Of a stretch of DNA of 64,000 bases, positions 12,756 to 27,315 are shown in pieces. Position 1 is the stretch's first letter, and every line of letters begins with the position of its first letter. A program made the translations under genes and the position numbers. Source of the DNA: Tipula vernalis (Eukaryota > Arthropoda > Insecta > Diptera > Tipulidae). Location of the stretch: the NCBI GenBank assembly GCA_958295665.1, contig OY282558.1, positions 134,562,326 to 134,626,325 on the forward strand, in the 5' to 3' direction. Under the pieces are notes generated by a model. That model was not told where the DNA came from and ran no database searches. It worked only from the letters and a program-made list of their open reading frames with translations.

Positions 12756-14167
12756 AGGCATTAATTTAACATATCGTTGCAAGCACTCGTCAATTAAAAA
12801 CAAAATTAACTCAAAGAGTCAAAAGAATTTAATGAATTTAAAGGTTTTAAGACATATGGAATTTGAAAATTTTTTATTTTCAATAATCCTGAACGTTTAA
12901 GAAATTTTTTTTTTTACTTAAATTTGTGTCTAGATGATTTCAATTAAAATTTCGTCGTGCTGACCTAACTAACAGTCATTTGAAATCTATCAGTTAAAAA
13001 GCAATTCGTTCATATTTAAATTACTATTGAAATTCGGTGACGGAGACATGCTTCTCGTTAAGCGGCTTATGCTATTTTTGTTGTCAGTCAAACTGAATTG
13101 GGATTACGATGTGCCCTATAATATAAAGCTTTTGCATTTTTGGTTATAATGGTTACGAATAGCAAAATAATTTTGAGCTTTTACCCAAGTAAGTATTTTG
13201 GTTGTTGTGATCAAATTAGAAGGTATTTGATTCATTCACTTGTAAGAATTCACTAACATTTAGAATATATTTTCTAAATTGATGGACAAACGATAAGGCC
13301 AATATAAAAAACTGAAAGTATGAAGAAAATCGAAAAGCGAAACAGGCGTTTTAGATGTTTTGTACGGAACAAGTAAAGGTTAATCGCACACTAAAAGACA
13401 CCGAATAATATCAATAGAAATTTTCGAAAGATACTCAAAGCTCCTAATCACTTTAATATTCTTATAAAAAATGTCAATAAGAATTTTGATTCGTTCGTGT
13501 CCAGTTCAAAGCAGTTCAGAATTCTAATTATTTTTTAAGTTAAATAACTTATTTTAAGCTAAATGGTTAAATTTGAAAAAAGCTTTTGGCATAGAAATCC
13601 GAATTTTTAAATCAGCTAAAACATAAACGAAAGCGTATATTATACACACACAAAAAAAAAACTTTCAAAGATTAAATTATATTTATTCAAAATTACTTTA
13701 TAATATAAATCTCAATATCTCTACATATCATATTCTACCTGCATTCATGAAGCTTTTTTTTTTTTTTGTGTGCTGAATACATTTTAATCTAAATTTAGTG
13801 TATAGATACAGAGAAAAAAAGCTTTAAAAATCATTATAAATTCTTCGTTATGATTCTGATTTTTTCTATTTTATTATTCATTCATTTCAACCTCTTTCTC
13901 TATCTTATGTCTCACTATATAGCTACATCATATGTAGTACATACAAGCACATACGTAATGCATTAGAGATAAGATTTTCTTGCAATTTAAATTTGTGTTT
14001 TTATGTATTTATGTAGAGTAAAAAATAAATGTTAACGTTAATATAGATATATGCAATGTATATGCAAGATTATGTGCTACTACACAAAAAAAAATATGTC
14101 ACAAGACAAAAAGTTATGGGTCATTTGATAACCAAAAAACTTAATTTGATAATATTATGGTACTTAC
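12756..14167. other. Non-coding stretch 3' of the DUF389 exon
   Basis: No gene seen. It starts with a little GAATTTAAA repeat and then becomes ordinary A/T-rich sequence. Poly-A/T tracts lie near 13650 and 13750. On the DUF389 gene model this is the start of the next intron. Confidence 0.5.
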
Positions 14168-14438
14168 TATTAATTTTCGATCCGATATCATAACACCAAA
14201 TGTTATTGACATGACTGGTCCCATCAGCGGTGACACCAGCATAGCGGCTACAATATTTGATGGATTATTTTCAATTAAACCGAGTGCCGCTAACGAATCA
14301 GCTGTCACTATAAGAAGTATATAATCGAATGATAGGGCACCACCAGCTCGTACACCATCCACAACTTGTTTAACTGTGAGCTTTGATTTTATTGATTCAA
14401 CAAAATTATTCCATTTTGATTCCTCTGCAGTAGTATCC
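14168..14438 (-). CDS. DUF389 gene exon with the conserved membrane domain
   Basis: The acceptor is at 14439-14441 (CAG) and the donor GTAAGTA follows at 14167-14161. The 271-bp exon supplies the third base of a split codon and then 90 codons, ending in phase 0. It encodes an amphipathic start (EESKWNNFVESIKSKL) and then two hydrophobic segments. The first includes SFDYILLIVTADSLAALGL; the second includes AAMLVSPLMGPVMSITFGV. The pattern of D-Y-hydrophobic, GL, N-S, and AML.-PLMGP is the DUF389 signature. Following exons, with the remaining membrane spans, are expected further left but I could not find them in the next 14 kb. Confidence 0.85.
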
Positions 14439-16600
14439 CTGAAAAAGTATTAAACAAATTGTATATCTTCTTACAATGGAAATATTCTACTTGATTTAAA
14501 TGAAATCCTCATATATCATGAAAAAGTGTTAGTTAGTTGTCAAAGCATGCAAAAATTCTTAACTTTAATAATTTTATTTATCATGTTTGTCGTTTATATT
14601 ACAATAAAAAAAAAAGGTTTTATTATCCCAAAGCCCAAAGAAAAAGGGAAATTCTCCATTTTCATTTTCATCTTTTAGGGGTATTGTTGTTGTTGTACTA
14701 TCTTTCCCATATAATTTTTTTTATTATTAATAAATCTTTAAATACCTTTCAGTTTTGTCATATGATGAAAATTTATCGAATTTGTGATACAGTGAAGGAA
14801 AAAATTTGGTTGGGCGGCGTGAATTGTAAAGAGATGCACGGAGCAAAATTTTGTTGGCAAACCTTACCTTTTTTTTAATAAGCTTAAAAATTATATTCTT
14901 GCCAGTTTCCCAAAAGCGATAAGGCTTCTGTTTAATTTAAATAAACAAAATTATTAAAGCATACGTCTCACAAAGTATAAGCTGCTTTTCAAAATAATGC
15001 TGATTTTATAATAAGGGAAATTTTAATAAGAGAAATTTCACGATTTACGAATTTGAAGGACAATAAAAAAAAGAATTTAGACCTATTTCTGCTTTTATGA
15101 TCCTAAGTATATCAAGACTTTCGATAAAATACTCTAAAGTATAAATACATAGTATACAATTTGATGATCCACCATATATTTGTTTTAAAAGCATTTTTGG
15201 TTTGATAAGAGCTTGTAACTAAAAGTTGGCAGGATACATTTTTAAATAATCAGATTTGCAAAGAAGGAGAAAAGCAAGAAAAACATTTTAAATAAATTTT
15301 GTGAAAGCTTTAAAAACCTTTTAAGATAGCGTGATAGTGAATTTCGTAATAACAGCCGCTTTAAACTAGAAGCTTAGAAAGCTCCAAATAGACGATTCAT
15401 TGAAAATTTATAATTATAGTCTTTTTCATAAAAGCTATCCAATGAACATCAAAAATATTAGTTGTTTGACAGAATCTTCGAATTAAAAGCTCATCTGTTA
15501 CGGATAAGCATATAAACTTAGAAATAAACTTTGAACTCCCTGTGTATACTGTGTAATCGTGTATGTCCTAAAAATTTTTAAAGATGGTTTAATAAACATT
15601 TTCAGAATGGCAGCAGCATCGAACTAGTAGGTTAGAAGACGACAAAATTCATATTTAATTAAAAATTTACTGTCCTTGAATTATTTTTTTTTCTTTTTCA
15701 CTTAAGGTAGCAATTTAAAGCCAGCAGAGTACATTTCTAAAAGCTCAAAAAGTATGAAGAAGCTTAAACCTAAACTTTAATTAAAGTTTTTGTATTTTTT
15801 AAAAATCATTTAAGATTTTTTTTTCTGAATGACAATATTGCCTTGCATTAGAAGATTATATGGCGCAACATTCATGATACAACTTTCATTACAACCTTTT
15901 GCTATTAAAACATTTTTTAAAAGCCATCTTACATCTGAAAGCTGTCAGGTAAAGTTCATAAAGTTTGAAAAATTATGTAGAAGCATAAAAGCCTAGCGAT
16001 ACATTTTGAACCTTCTATGTATATTAAAAAGCTTTTGTAATAAGGTATTTTGTAAAAATGTTTGTAATTTAAATCATTTGGTTCTAAATTGAACCGAATA
16101 CTTTCTCTTATTTTTAAATTTTAGAGCTAAATCACTGAAAAATATAATGTGGCAAAAGCATTGATTAATTAAAGCTTTCAGTTTGACAAAAAAAAAACTC
16201 TGTTTTACGTATGGTTCAAGTTTGTAATCGAAAACGGAAAAACACAAAGTACAGACTTTAATATAAAAAAGCTCATGAAATTAGGAGAAACCAAGATTAT
16301 AAAAAGCTGGCTTTAAAATAAATCTCCTATATCGCCAAACTTATTGTTCATAAAAAGCATGCGATTTGATTTAAAAGCTAATGGACACATATCTAAATAA
16401 AAGCTTGATATAAAAATTCATTAATTACATCACTAGATATTCCAATATTTTTTTGAATATGAAAATTCGATTGAATTCGAATAGTTAAAATCTTCAAAAT
16501 TTTTAACCGCCAAATGTTTAACCACTAAAATAAATTAATGAATCAAAATTAAGAATCAATGTGCATGTGCAACAATTTTAAAGTATTTTAATTCACACCA
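14439..16600. other. Intron sequence of the DUF389 gene, no gene seen
   Basis: A/T-rich intron DNA with many poly-T runs and increasing AAAGCTT words. The 113-residue open frame at 14537-14878 on plus is Lys/Phe/His-rich with no recognisable domain and I do not call it a gene. Confidence 0.5.
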
Positions 16601-17209
16601 TCTATCTTTTAAAAAAAATGGTGGCTAACCAGTTCTGGTGCTGCATCAAAACGGGGCTCTTCTTTCAATTCTTTGATTCAAACGGAGTTAAGCCAATATT
16701 TTACTAACATTTAACGATGAAATTAAACAAAGGATTCATGTTATTGTTTTATAAGATTTAATTAATGCTTAAGCTACTTTAGGATCTCGTCCAATTCAAT
16801 ATAAGCAACACTAAGTTCCACACAATATTCAAAAGAAAAAACTAATTAAAATAAAGCTGCATTAGTTTAATTTGAAAGCTTATATTCCCTATAATATGAT
16901 TAAACCATTTATTATTAAATTAAACTATTAATTAAAACTATTAGAAAGGTTCATTTTTTCCATTTGCCCCAATTTCAACAGATTTTGTTATCAAAAGCTT
17001 ACAATCTACATTAAGATTCAAGCTTTAATGGACAGTGGAGTTGGAATGTTAAGTTACGATCTGTTAAGTTTTTAAGCCAAAAAATATCGCAAGATTCAGG
17101 TGGTTTTCAATTTTTTTGGATTTCTAAATTGAAATGCTCTAATTTGAATTATATCTTTACATCTGTTAAAGCTATGATGAATATTCAAACGTTTTTCACG
17201 TAATATTTT

Positions 17210-18640
17210 TCACGTAATTGTACTTAAAGTAAAAACTCCTTCTAAACAACAAGCGTTGCATTATTATTTAACCTTTACTGTTTTAACAGCTCATTTAATT
17301 CAACAAATGTGTAAGCCCTTTACAAAAGTAAATGACCTTTTGCAACTAAATTAAAATTGGTTTATAATTCAAATTTCATTCTGTAAATTAATAAAAGTAC
17401 CGAGTAATGTATTCAATATAAAAAAGCTTAAAAACTAGGGAGAAACCAAGAAGTTTTTAAACTTTCAACACTATCATATTAATACATAATACTTACTATT
17501 AATACAAATTTTTACTATTAGTGCTGCATGAAAATTGTACTTTTTTTCCACTTCTTCGATTCAAATAGAATTAGGCCACAATACTAACACATAATGTTGA
17601 AATCTATCTTTAGAGTTTATTCTACAAAGGTTTTATGATTTACAAAACTTAATTAAGGCTTAAGCGATTTTACAATCTCGTGTAATATAATATAAATACC
17701 CATAAGTATCAAATTTTTTAAAATTTAAAGCTCATTAGAATAAAGCTGCAATAATAAAATTTAGGAGTTTTAATTTTTTATTATAATAAATCATTTGTTA
17801 TTAAATTCAATAGGAGTGTTTAGTGTTAGATAAAACGGATAGTAAGCTTTGGTTTTCCATACCTTTACATATATAACATTCAAAAGATTTTGTTATCAAA
17901 AGCTTACAATCCAACATTAACATTGTTTGCTAAAAGCCACAAGCTTTAAATTGGCAATTGAATTGGAATCACGAAAATTTATCAACACAAAACTTTGGTT
18001 CATCCAGGTTTTCAAATGCTTAGTTTTAAAAGTCATAATATATAGAAAATTTCAGGTAGTTTTAAGCTTTAAATACTGCTTTTTGATCTTTTAAATTGAA
18101 AAACTTTGTTTTGAATTAAGTGTTGTAATTTTTAAAGCAAAATTGAAAGATTTTGGATTTTTAAATATATACAAGAGCTTTCTGTAGGTACTGAAACAAA
18201 ACAAGAAAATCATTAATTAAATTTCTCCAAATCAATTTGGCTTTAGGGCTTCCATATGTGGTTTTAACAAATATATATTTTCTGGTAACTTTTTAATGGA
18301 AACCATTTGTTTGTTGCTTTAAAGCTTCTTTGTAACATTCCGATCGATTTATTTCACCACATTTAATATCTTTTCAGGACTTTGGGGATTTAGCTTAATC
18401 TTTAATTTACCCAGATAAAAAGCTACATACCTGCCTTTATTTATAAACAATTTTAAAATGCAATTTTTTGTGATTATGATGCTAGTGATTTTGAATAATT
18501 TTATCCCTCAAGTTCACTATAGAAATGAAATAAAATTGTATGGGTTGTTGTATAAACTTTTGTGGTGTATTCTAAATACAACGTTTTTTTTTTTTAATGT
18601 AAAGTGAAACTTTCATTTCGAAAGCTTAAGACAACTAATT
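17210..18640 (+). repeat. Long direct duplication, copy 1
   Basis: It aligns collinearly with 19590-21560. The shared blocks include TTCTAAACAACAA near the start, ACAATCTCGT in the middle and TTCAGGACTTTGGGGATT near the end. The offset is about 2.38 kb at the left and about 2.90 kb at the right, because copy 2 has an extra ~500 bp. Confidence 0.65.
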
Positions 18641-19589
18641 TATCTAAATAGCAATAGGCTTTTGAATAAATTACAATAATTAACAATATAGCGCTAAATA
18701 ATATTTAGAAAGCTCCATTTTGTCCATTGGTCATATATTTCATCAGATTTTGTTATTAAAAGCTTACAATCTACATTAAGCTTCAAGCTTTAATGGAGAG
18801 TAGAGTTGGAATGTTAAGTTACCAAATGTTAAGTTTTTAAGTCATAAAATGTCGCAAAGTTCAAGTAGTATTTAGCATTTTTGGATTTTTAATTGAAAAA
18901 CTATGATTTGAATTATATCTTTACATCGAGATTTAAAGATTTTGGATTTTTTAATATTGATACGGAGCTTTCTATACTTAACCAAAACAATCTAATTTAT
19001 GCATTCTGATAAATAAAAACGAAGGCTTTCTAAGTTCGTCTCACAATTATAATGTATTTTCTCGTAGTTTGTAATAAATACTTAAGTTGTGTAAATTTAT
19101 AATAAATATTCATCTAAGATTTTAATTTAATATCTCTGCAGGGTTTGGAATTTAAATTTAATCTTATGTGTATATGTATCCAGATAGATTTATATACGAA
19201 ATTAAAATGCCTAGTACTGGTTAATTTTTTTATTTACTCGACTATGATGCTAGTATTACTGCTCCGTCAAGTTTAAGCTCCTTAACATTTTCTGTCAGTT
19301 TTCATTGTAGAAATTAAATCAAATTTTATTGTTTGGTGTATAAACTTGTGTCGTACACTACAAATGTAATGTTTTATTTTTTTTAAATAAAGAAATGCTT
19401 TCTGAATGAAAGTTTTGGAAACTACTTAGCCTTACTAACTTAGCCTAAGATATTATTCTAAAGCATGAACGAATTGCGACAGTTTAGTGTATAGCGTTTA
19501 ATAATATATAGAAAGCTAATTTTTTAGCTTAATGCTTGGGATTTTATATTAACTATAAACAATTATTAAACGTTGTTGACTTGATACTT

Positions 19590-21560
19590 TATACTTAAAA
19601 TAAAAACTTGTTCTAAACAAACAACAAAGCCATTCATTATTATTTAAGCTTGTGCTATTTTAACAGCTCTTTTAATTCAACAAATTGAAAGCCATTTACA
19701 AAAGTGAATGATATTTGCACTAAATTAAATTTGAAAGTTAAATTTCATTCTGAAAATTAATAAAAGTATAAAGTGAAGTAGAAACCAAGAAGTATTTAAA
19801 CATTGTTACATTGATGAAAAAGAAACCCATAGATTTTCTGAATGTAAGCGTCTGATTAAAATTTTCCAAATCGGGTTTTTAACCGGGATAGATTTTATTC
19901 ACAAAAAATATTTTATTTTACAGCTGTCTATATTCTCAAAAGTATTTTTAGATTTGCAGCTTACCATGGTGAAACAAATGTAATGTTATTCAAAAAGAGG
20001 ATAAAACTAAAATTTCCAGGCTGAATCAATAGCTGGTAGTTTTACTTAAAGCCCTGTGCATTTTTACAATGCTCTGCTTCAATGGCGATTTTTCTAATAA
20101 TTGCAGACTAAAATTAACGTCTTATTGGTTCATGTTGTGCATCGATATATGGTTTAAGGGCCGACAATCTAAACTGTTGCTTTTATACGTTAAATTCACC
20201 GTAATAAGAATTTTAAAGAAATTGCATTAGTTAATATTAATTTACGTAAATGTATTTGTAAGTTCGTATTCATGCTTCTAATAACAGAACACAAAGACAG
20301 TAACTAAATTTAAAAGTAACCTTGCGAGGAGACGTTTGAGCACCCGTCCGGTGGTTAATAGTATACTAAATTAATTATGCTATTAATACAAATTATTACT
20401 GTTAGTGCCGAATCAAAATTATACTCTTTTTCCACCTCTTGGATTCAAATGGACTTATACAACAATACTAACTTATACGTTGAAATCTAACTTTGGAGTT
20501 TATTCTACAAAATTTTTATGATTTACAAAATTTAACTAATGCTTAAGCGATTTTACAATCTCGTAAAACACAATATAAATAATAATAAGTAGCTAATTTT
20601 TTTCAAAAATAAAAGCTCATTAATATAAAACTGCAATTATTAAATTTAGGAGTTTTCATTTTATTATAATTAAATCATTTATTCTTAAATTAAATAAAAG
20701 TAATTAGTTTTAAATAAAACACAGAAAGCTCAATTTGTTTTCATTAGTTTCCACGAAAGCTTTAATATTTCGTACGTAACATTTCAAAAGATGTTGTTAT
20801 TAAAAACTTACAATCTAACATTACAATTGTTTGCTAAGAGCCGCAAGCTTCGAATCTACAGTTGAATTGGAATGACGAAAATTTATCAAGACAAAATTTC
20901 GGTTCATCCACGTTTTCAAATGCCTAGTTTTAAAAGTCGTAATATATAGAAAAGTTCAGGTAATTTTAAGCTTTAAACACTGCTTTTGATCCTTTAAATT
21001 CAAAAATTTTGATTTGGATTAAGTGTTGCAATTTTTAAAGCAAAATTTAAAGATTTTGGATTTTTAGATATATAAAGAGTTTTCTGTAGGTACTTAAACA
21101 AAAAAAAGAAAATCATTAATTAAATTTCTCCAAACCCATCTGGCTTCAGGGCTTCCATATGTGGCTCTAACACATATATTATCTGGTAACTTTGTAATGA
21201 AAACCATTTATTTTTTGCTTTAAAGCTTGTTTGTAACAATTCGATGGATTTATACCACCACGTTTAATATCTTTTCAGGACTTTGGGGATTAAACTTAAT
21301 CTTAAATCTACCCAGGTAAAAACCTACATACCAACTATTATTAATAAACAATTTTAAAATGCAAATTTTGTGATTATGAGGCTAGTGGTTTTAAATAATT
21401 TTATCCCTCAAGTTCACTATAAAAATGAAATAAAATTGTATGGGTTGTTGTACAACGTTGTTTTTCCTTTATATAAAGTGAAACTTTCATTTCGAAGGCT
21501 TTAGACAACTAATTTATCTAAATAGCAATATGCTTTTAAATAAATTACAATAATTAACAA
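19590..21560 (+). repeat. Long direct duplication, copy 2, with a ~500-bp insertion
   Basis: Counterpart of 17210-18640. The extra segment at about 19810-20375 has no equivalent in copy 1 and is somewhat less A/T-rich, so it may be an inserted element. I found no clear terminal repeats for it. Confidence 0.6.
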
Positions 21561-24500
21561 TATAGCGCTAAATAATATTTAGAAGCTCAATTTTTCAAGC
21601 TTAAACATTTGAACTGTTTCTAGCTCTAGTTACATAGAAGCATTCAATCCAATACTGATATTTGCTTAGGAACCAACCTCTGTTCTCACATTTTCAAATA
21701 TATAATTTTTTAAAGCCCCCTTTATAAAAACTTTAACCAATTTTTGTTGTCTCATTATTTTTCCATACTTTAAAGGCTTTTTATGTTTTTATATTTAAAA
21801 ATGTCCGATTGGGTTTTATAGTTATAATAAGGTGTTATGCTAACAAACATAACTACTTGCTGTGGTGTGATGAATGAAAAGCTTTTAATCGAAAGCTAAG
21901 AAAGCTCAAAAGCTGTTTTATTTTGTTCTTCATAATATTTTTTTATAAAAAGTCTAATACTCTTTTCTAATAGGCGTAACGTTATTCAAAAGAAAAAAAT
22001 TAAAATTTCTAAATCTACTTCACTTAAAAGCTTTCTAAATTCTGTAACTTTTTCCAAATTTAAAATAATTTTTAAAAGTGTTTGTTTTGGGAACTGCAAT
22101 AATAAGTCAAAAATGTTTTTCAAAGACGAAAGTTTGGCTATTAGCTTGCATTAACACATTTTAATTTAGAGCTTTATCATTGTAAAAGCATTTCTGATTA
22201 TTGATTTAAAATTATAGCAAGACTTTAATGAAAAAAATTAATTAAAAACTAATTTTTTTTTTTCAAACAGGCCACTACACATTTAAATTTTAATTCTACT
22301 CAAGATTTACTTATAATTACAAGAACTAATTGCGTCGTTTTGAAATTTAAAGCGCTAAATGTACTTGCTTTGATCAAAGCATTTTACCGATCTATTGGAG
22401 TTTTAGTAATATTTTTATTTATAAAATACTTAAAGAACACAGCTGAATTCAATTTTCAATGTTTATTTCAAAACCATGTATGTTAGTTTTAAAATTTGAC
22501 AAGCTTTCAAATCTTAGTTTACAAATAAGCTAGTTTTCCTAAAGAGTAAAATTAATTTATCGCTTCACATATTTCGTTCGTAATATTTTAGATTTTGACA
22601 GATTTTGTTATTAAAAGCTTAAAACGTAGCATTAAAATTGTTAACTAAAAGCCGCAGCCTTCAAATTGTCAGTTGAATTTAAAATGCAAAAATTTATCAA
22701 TACAACATTTCTGTTCCTCCATTGTGCATTTTGGAATTTTAAATTAAAAAAACTCTGATCTGAAAAAATGGTTGCAATCTTTAAATCGAGATTTAAAGAT
22801 TTTCGATATTTAAATATATATACCGAGTTTTTGAACTTAAACAAAAAAGTCAATCACTCATTAACTTTCTCAAGAATGCTTACTAAATACAACTTTAAAT
22901 TGGTGAATTTATAATTGAAACCATTTATTTGTCGCTTTAAAGCTTCTTTGTCAAGATTTCGTTGCCTTTATTCCTTTATCATGCATTAACTTTTCAGGAC
23001 TTTGGGAATTAAATTTAATCCTAATTTTACCCAGAAAAAAACAAAAAACCAACTTTTATTTACAAACAGTTTTAAAAGGCAAATTTTTGGCGATTATGAT
23101 GCCAGTATTAGTCTTGTTTTAAGTTTGGCGCCATAACGACGATTGGCAGTTTTCAAATAATCAAATTTTAAATCATTATATGTAGAATTCAATTCCATTA
23201 TAGAACTGAAATCAAATTTTATGGGTTGCTGTATAAACTTGTATGTTGTACTCTAAATTGGATGTTTTATTTCTTTAAATAAACGCTAACTTTCGAAATA
23301 AAGTTTCGAAAGCTTAAGACTACCAAATTTTTCTAAGTACCAAATTACAAAAATTTTAAATACAGCGTTATATAATTTAGAAAGCTTAATTTTTAAAGCT
23401 TAACTGTTTTAATTGTTTCTAGCTTTAGATATTTAAAATCATTTAGCTTCGAAGGAATCAAATACAGATATTTACTTAGGGACCCCAGTTTTTTTCATTA
23501 AAAGCCATGATAGAAAGTAAAATATTCATTGCTTTGTTTTCATATTTTGAAATATAAAATTTTAGACCACACTTTAGAAAAAGTTTCACAGTACGTTTTG
23601 AATGCTTTTCATTGTGGATTATAATAAGCTTTTACGCTAACAAACTAACCCACTTATTTTGGGGTAACGAATTAAATAATTCGAAAGCTTAGAAATTACA
23701 AACAGTTGTTTTATTCTGTTATTCTTACTAAAGCTTGAAAAAAGTCAGATAAACTTGAGTAATACGCGCAATTCAAAGGAAAAAGTATTAAATTTATAAA
23801 TCTAGTTAACAAGAAAGCTTATTAAATTCTGTAAATTTTTTCTTATTTAAAATAGAATTAAAAATTTTTGATTTTTGAACTGCAGTAATAGGTCAAAAGT
23901 GTTTACGGAAAAGAGCTTTAAATACTTCAAAAGCATTTTTAGCTATTTGATTTTAAATAGTAACCAAAAAAGTCCAAACTGAAATAAATTAAGCATAAAC
24001 CAAATTAAGGCGGAATTGCTTATTCAAAACTGCAACAACTAGATAAGTAATTTTCCAATTTAAAGCTTATTCCTTTGTATATCGAAACATTTGAACGATC
24101 TTATGGAGTTTTCAAAATACTTAACTAATATTTAGAGAACACCGCTTAACTCAAATTTTAAAGACATATAATTCATAATTATCAACATATCAACTTGCAA
24201 ACTATTTTCAGAAGAAAAAGCTCATTAAAGTAAATTTGCATTAGTTTAATATAAAATTATCCATTTTCTTTGATGTCATTAAATTATTTTTTATTAAATT
24301 GAAACGAAGAGTTAAAGTATTAAAAAACGATTAGAAAGCTCATTTTTTCCTTTAATCGTATTGTATTTCAAAAGATTTTGGTATTGAGAGCTTAAAATCT
24401 ATAATAAAATTCTAATCCTCCATGTTTACTAAGTGGTTAATTTTAAAGCCATAAAATATAGGGTAATAAAGGTGATTTTGAGCTTTTTTTTGCTTGCGTT

Positions 24501-25250
24501 CATGCTTTCTGAACTTAAACTAAATGAGTTCAGGTAACTAAACACGAAGGATTTCTAGTTTAACCAAAACCGACCCGTCTTCAGAGCTTAAATAAGTTCT
24601 TCTCACACTTATATTTTATGTTAAGTTAACAACTAGTTTTGGTGTGACTAATTAAATAAATCAAGAGCTCAGAAATCTCAACAATTGTTTTGTTCTGTTT
24701 TTCATAATATATTAACGCTTGAATAATAGTCTGACAACGTTTGTAATAGGCGCAATTCTGAAAAAAATATATTTGATTTTTAAATCTACTTAACTAAAAA
24801 GCTTATTAAATTCTGTAGGCTTTTCCGTATTTAAAATAAAATTTAAGTTTTTTGTTTTTTTTTAATAATTATGGGTCAAAAAAAAATTCGAAGACGATGG
24901 CTAATAACGTTCACTAACATATTTTTAATAGGAGCTTTTAACACTTTAAGTGCAAAATGAAAAAAGTTAATCATAAACTAAATTAAAGAGGAATCATTTA
25001 TTCACAATTACAACAACAAAAAAGTAAATTCCAAATGAAAAGCTCATGCCTTCATAAATCCAAACATTTTAATGATCTAATTGAATTTACAAAATACTTT
25101 ATCCAATAGTTAAAGGACACCGTTAAATTCAAATTCTAAAGAAATCAAAATGTAAACAGATTTTAAAATGTTTTAAATGTAAAATCAACTTGAGACTTTT
25201 ACTTTTTCAATACAATTAAACACTACGATTGGCTTTGTAACATTGAGCTT

Positions 25251-27261
25251 TCAAATTTAAAAGCATTTTATGTATTTGATAAATAGGTAGAGTATACGCT
25301 GTCCCAATAACAACATTTGTAAGCTTTTGAATGTTACGAAATTCTTTATAGCAACTAAAAACAGCTTAGAATTTTAAGCGATATTGATCGCAAAAGCTCT
25401 GTATAGCGGTTTAATAAAATCTACGGTTAAGGGCTCGCTGAATTAGGTCATCGCCTTGTGTTTCAAGTATTCATCCAGAGTAATAAAATTTCCTTCAATA
25501 TACAATAAAAATGTTGTATGTAAGTCATGATATTTTGTAGACATATTGTTATATAGGTTTTTTGTTGTTGCAAAGCTTATTTATATATAAATTAATAAAC
25601 TACAAAGATATATAAAAAAAAAATTCATAAACTTAATAATACTTAATTTTATGTTTGTAGTTTAGATAAGAATTTAATACAGAGCTTTTTCTATTTTCTT
25701 TATATATACTTTATGTTCATCTTGATGATAAATTACACTTAATTCTACCAACTCTTCTTCCACTTGAATTTTTTATAGTTTTTCTATGTCTATATGCCGT
25801 ATACATAAATATATCTAACCCACCCATCGAGTGAAAATTAATTTTATATCTGCCACTTCGCTAAACCGGCTTATCTTGGTATAGCTATCTTGTTTGTGTA
25901 AGTACCTACTATGCGCGTGAAACCAAATAAAAAAAAATTTTTAATAACTCAATTAAAAAAAAAATGTAAATTTCCATTTTTTTGCATTAATATCGTGTTC
26001 ACACAGTAGGAGTCTCTTTCTAATTAGTTTTAATTTTGTTATATAAATAGTCAATTATTAAGATATTCCACAGCATAGTCTACGGACTATACACTACTCG
26101 TATATACCTATATATATATATATATATATAGGAAAAGAAAATGAATCCACTCACAGTACGAATTATTTACCAAGGTACAAAAAAAAATTATTTCTAATTA
26201 ACAAAAGTTTTTTTTTTTAGTGTTAGAGGTGTTCGAAATATTTATTATGAAAAATGGGATTTTTGTTTGTTTGTTTGATTCAACTGGGCTATGTTTACAA
26301 GAAATAATGGGCTTTGAAAAATTTCTCAGCATGTTTGAATTAATTAATTTGTTTACTTTACTTTGCTTTGTTTATTTTATATTAGCTACTTTAAACGAGT
26401 TGTTATTGGGTACTCCGTTTACCTAACTAGCTATGTGTATATACATCTAGCTTTGTTTATGTAATAATATGCATAAGCAGGCATAACCTTTTTATTGTGT
26501 GTAGCTTTTTTTTTTTTTTGCTTGCTTTGGTGTGTGCTCCAAAAATTATGATCGATCGAAGCAACAAGTTGGGAAAGATATAAAATGAAAAATGGGATGT
26601 GGTTGATGCGATAATACGGTTAAAGCAAGGTTAAAGTCGTTAAGGTATATTATGTTTTGTAGAACTTACTGATTTTATTTTTATGTGTCGTTTAGCTTTA
26701 AATTTTTTAAACTATACATCACCGACAATATCGTTGATTTAGTTAATTTGTGCAGCATCTAAATACTGTGGAATACTTCATCAAAAGTTTAGTTTGTTCT
26801 AGTCATTTGGGAGGTAAATTTATTTAAATAGAAAAATTCAACAAATGGCATAAAAGTTTAAAAAATCTTTAATAGTTTTTATTTGTCATCTAAAGCCCAA
26901 AATAGTTTGCGAAATATTATTATTGTTTAAAAAGTTTTGAAGTTTCCATAATTAGGTTTTATAAATAACGAGTTTAATTAAAACTTTTAGGAAAAAACGT
27001 TCGGTTGATTCATCAGAATAAAGATGAAATTAATGATCGAATGGCTTAAGAAGGGAATGCTGAATTAAATAACTCTGTATTTATGTTTCAAAATTAAAAG
27101 CTTCAAATAAAATTTATATAAAGAAAATCTCAAAAGTTAGCTTAAAGCTTCCAAATTTTCTGAAATTTTAAACTTACGATATTTGCATATCTACAAAAAT
27201 TATTAAGTTTATTTAGATATTAGCCTCTTTGATATCAGTATTTTTTTTTTCACCCTAAAGT
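25251..27261. other. Intron sequence, no gene seen
   Basis: A/T-rich DNA with long poly-A, poly-T and TA runs. The 68-residue frame at 26220-26426 is hydrophobic, but it begins in a poly-T/AG tract and has no domain I recognise. Confidence 0.5.
26101..26131. repeat. TA dinucleotide microsatellite
   Basis: Ten or more consecutive TA units, inside the DUF389 intron. Confidence 0.85.
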
Positions 27262-27315
27262 TTGAATTTTTTTTGGTATATACACTATTATCAGCGTTAC
27301 TTCACTCAAGTCAAG

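Larger units (their letters stand above)
16600..25250. repeat. Divergent kilobase-scale repeat domain rich in AAAGCTT
   Basis: An anchor block reading GATTTTGTTATCAAAAGCTT recurs at about 16984, 17888, 18742, 20790, 22598 and 24372. It is followed by related text such as TTTGCTAAAAGCC and CAAGCTTTAA. A second anchor, TTTTCAGGACTTTGGGGATT and variants, recurs at about 18368, 19125, 21271 and 22988. Copies are rearranged and diverged, with spacings from about 0.85 to 2.05 kb. No coding frame is supported. It lies wholly within the 33.5-kb DUF389 intron. Confidence 0.65.

Noticed and set aside
14168..14438. Bacterial contamination or recent horizontal transfer, because DUF389 is common in bacteria
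   Set aside because: Consensus splice sites, phase-matched exons and intronic retrotransposons show a spliced eukaryotic gene. Older transfer cannot be judged here.
14537..14878. Plus-strand frame of 113 residues
   Set aside because: Lys/Phe/His/Leu-rich translation of A/T-rich intron DNA, no motif, directly upstream of nothing recognisable.
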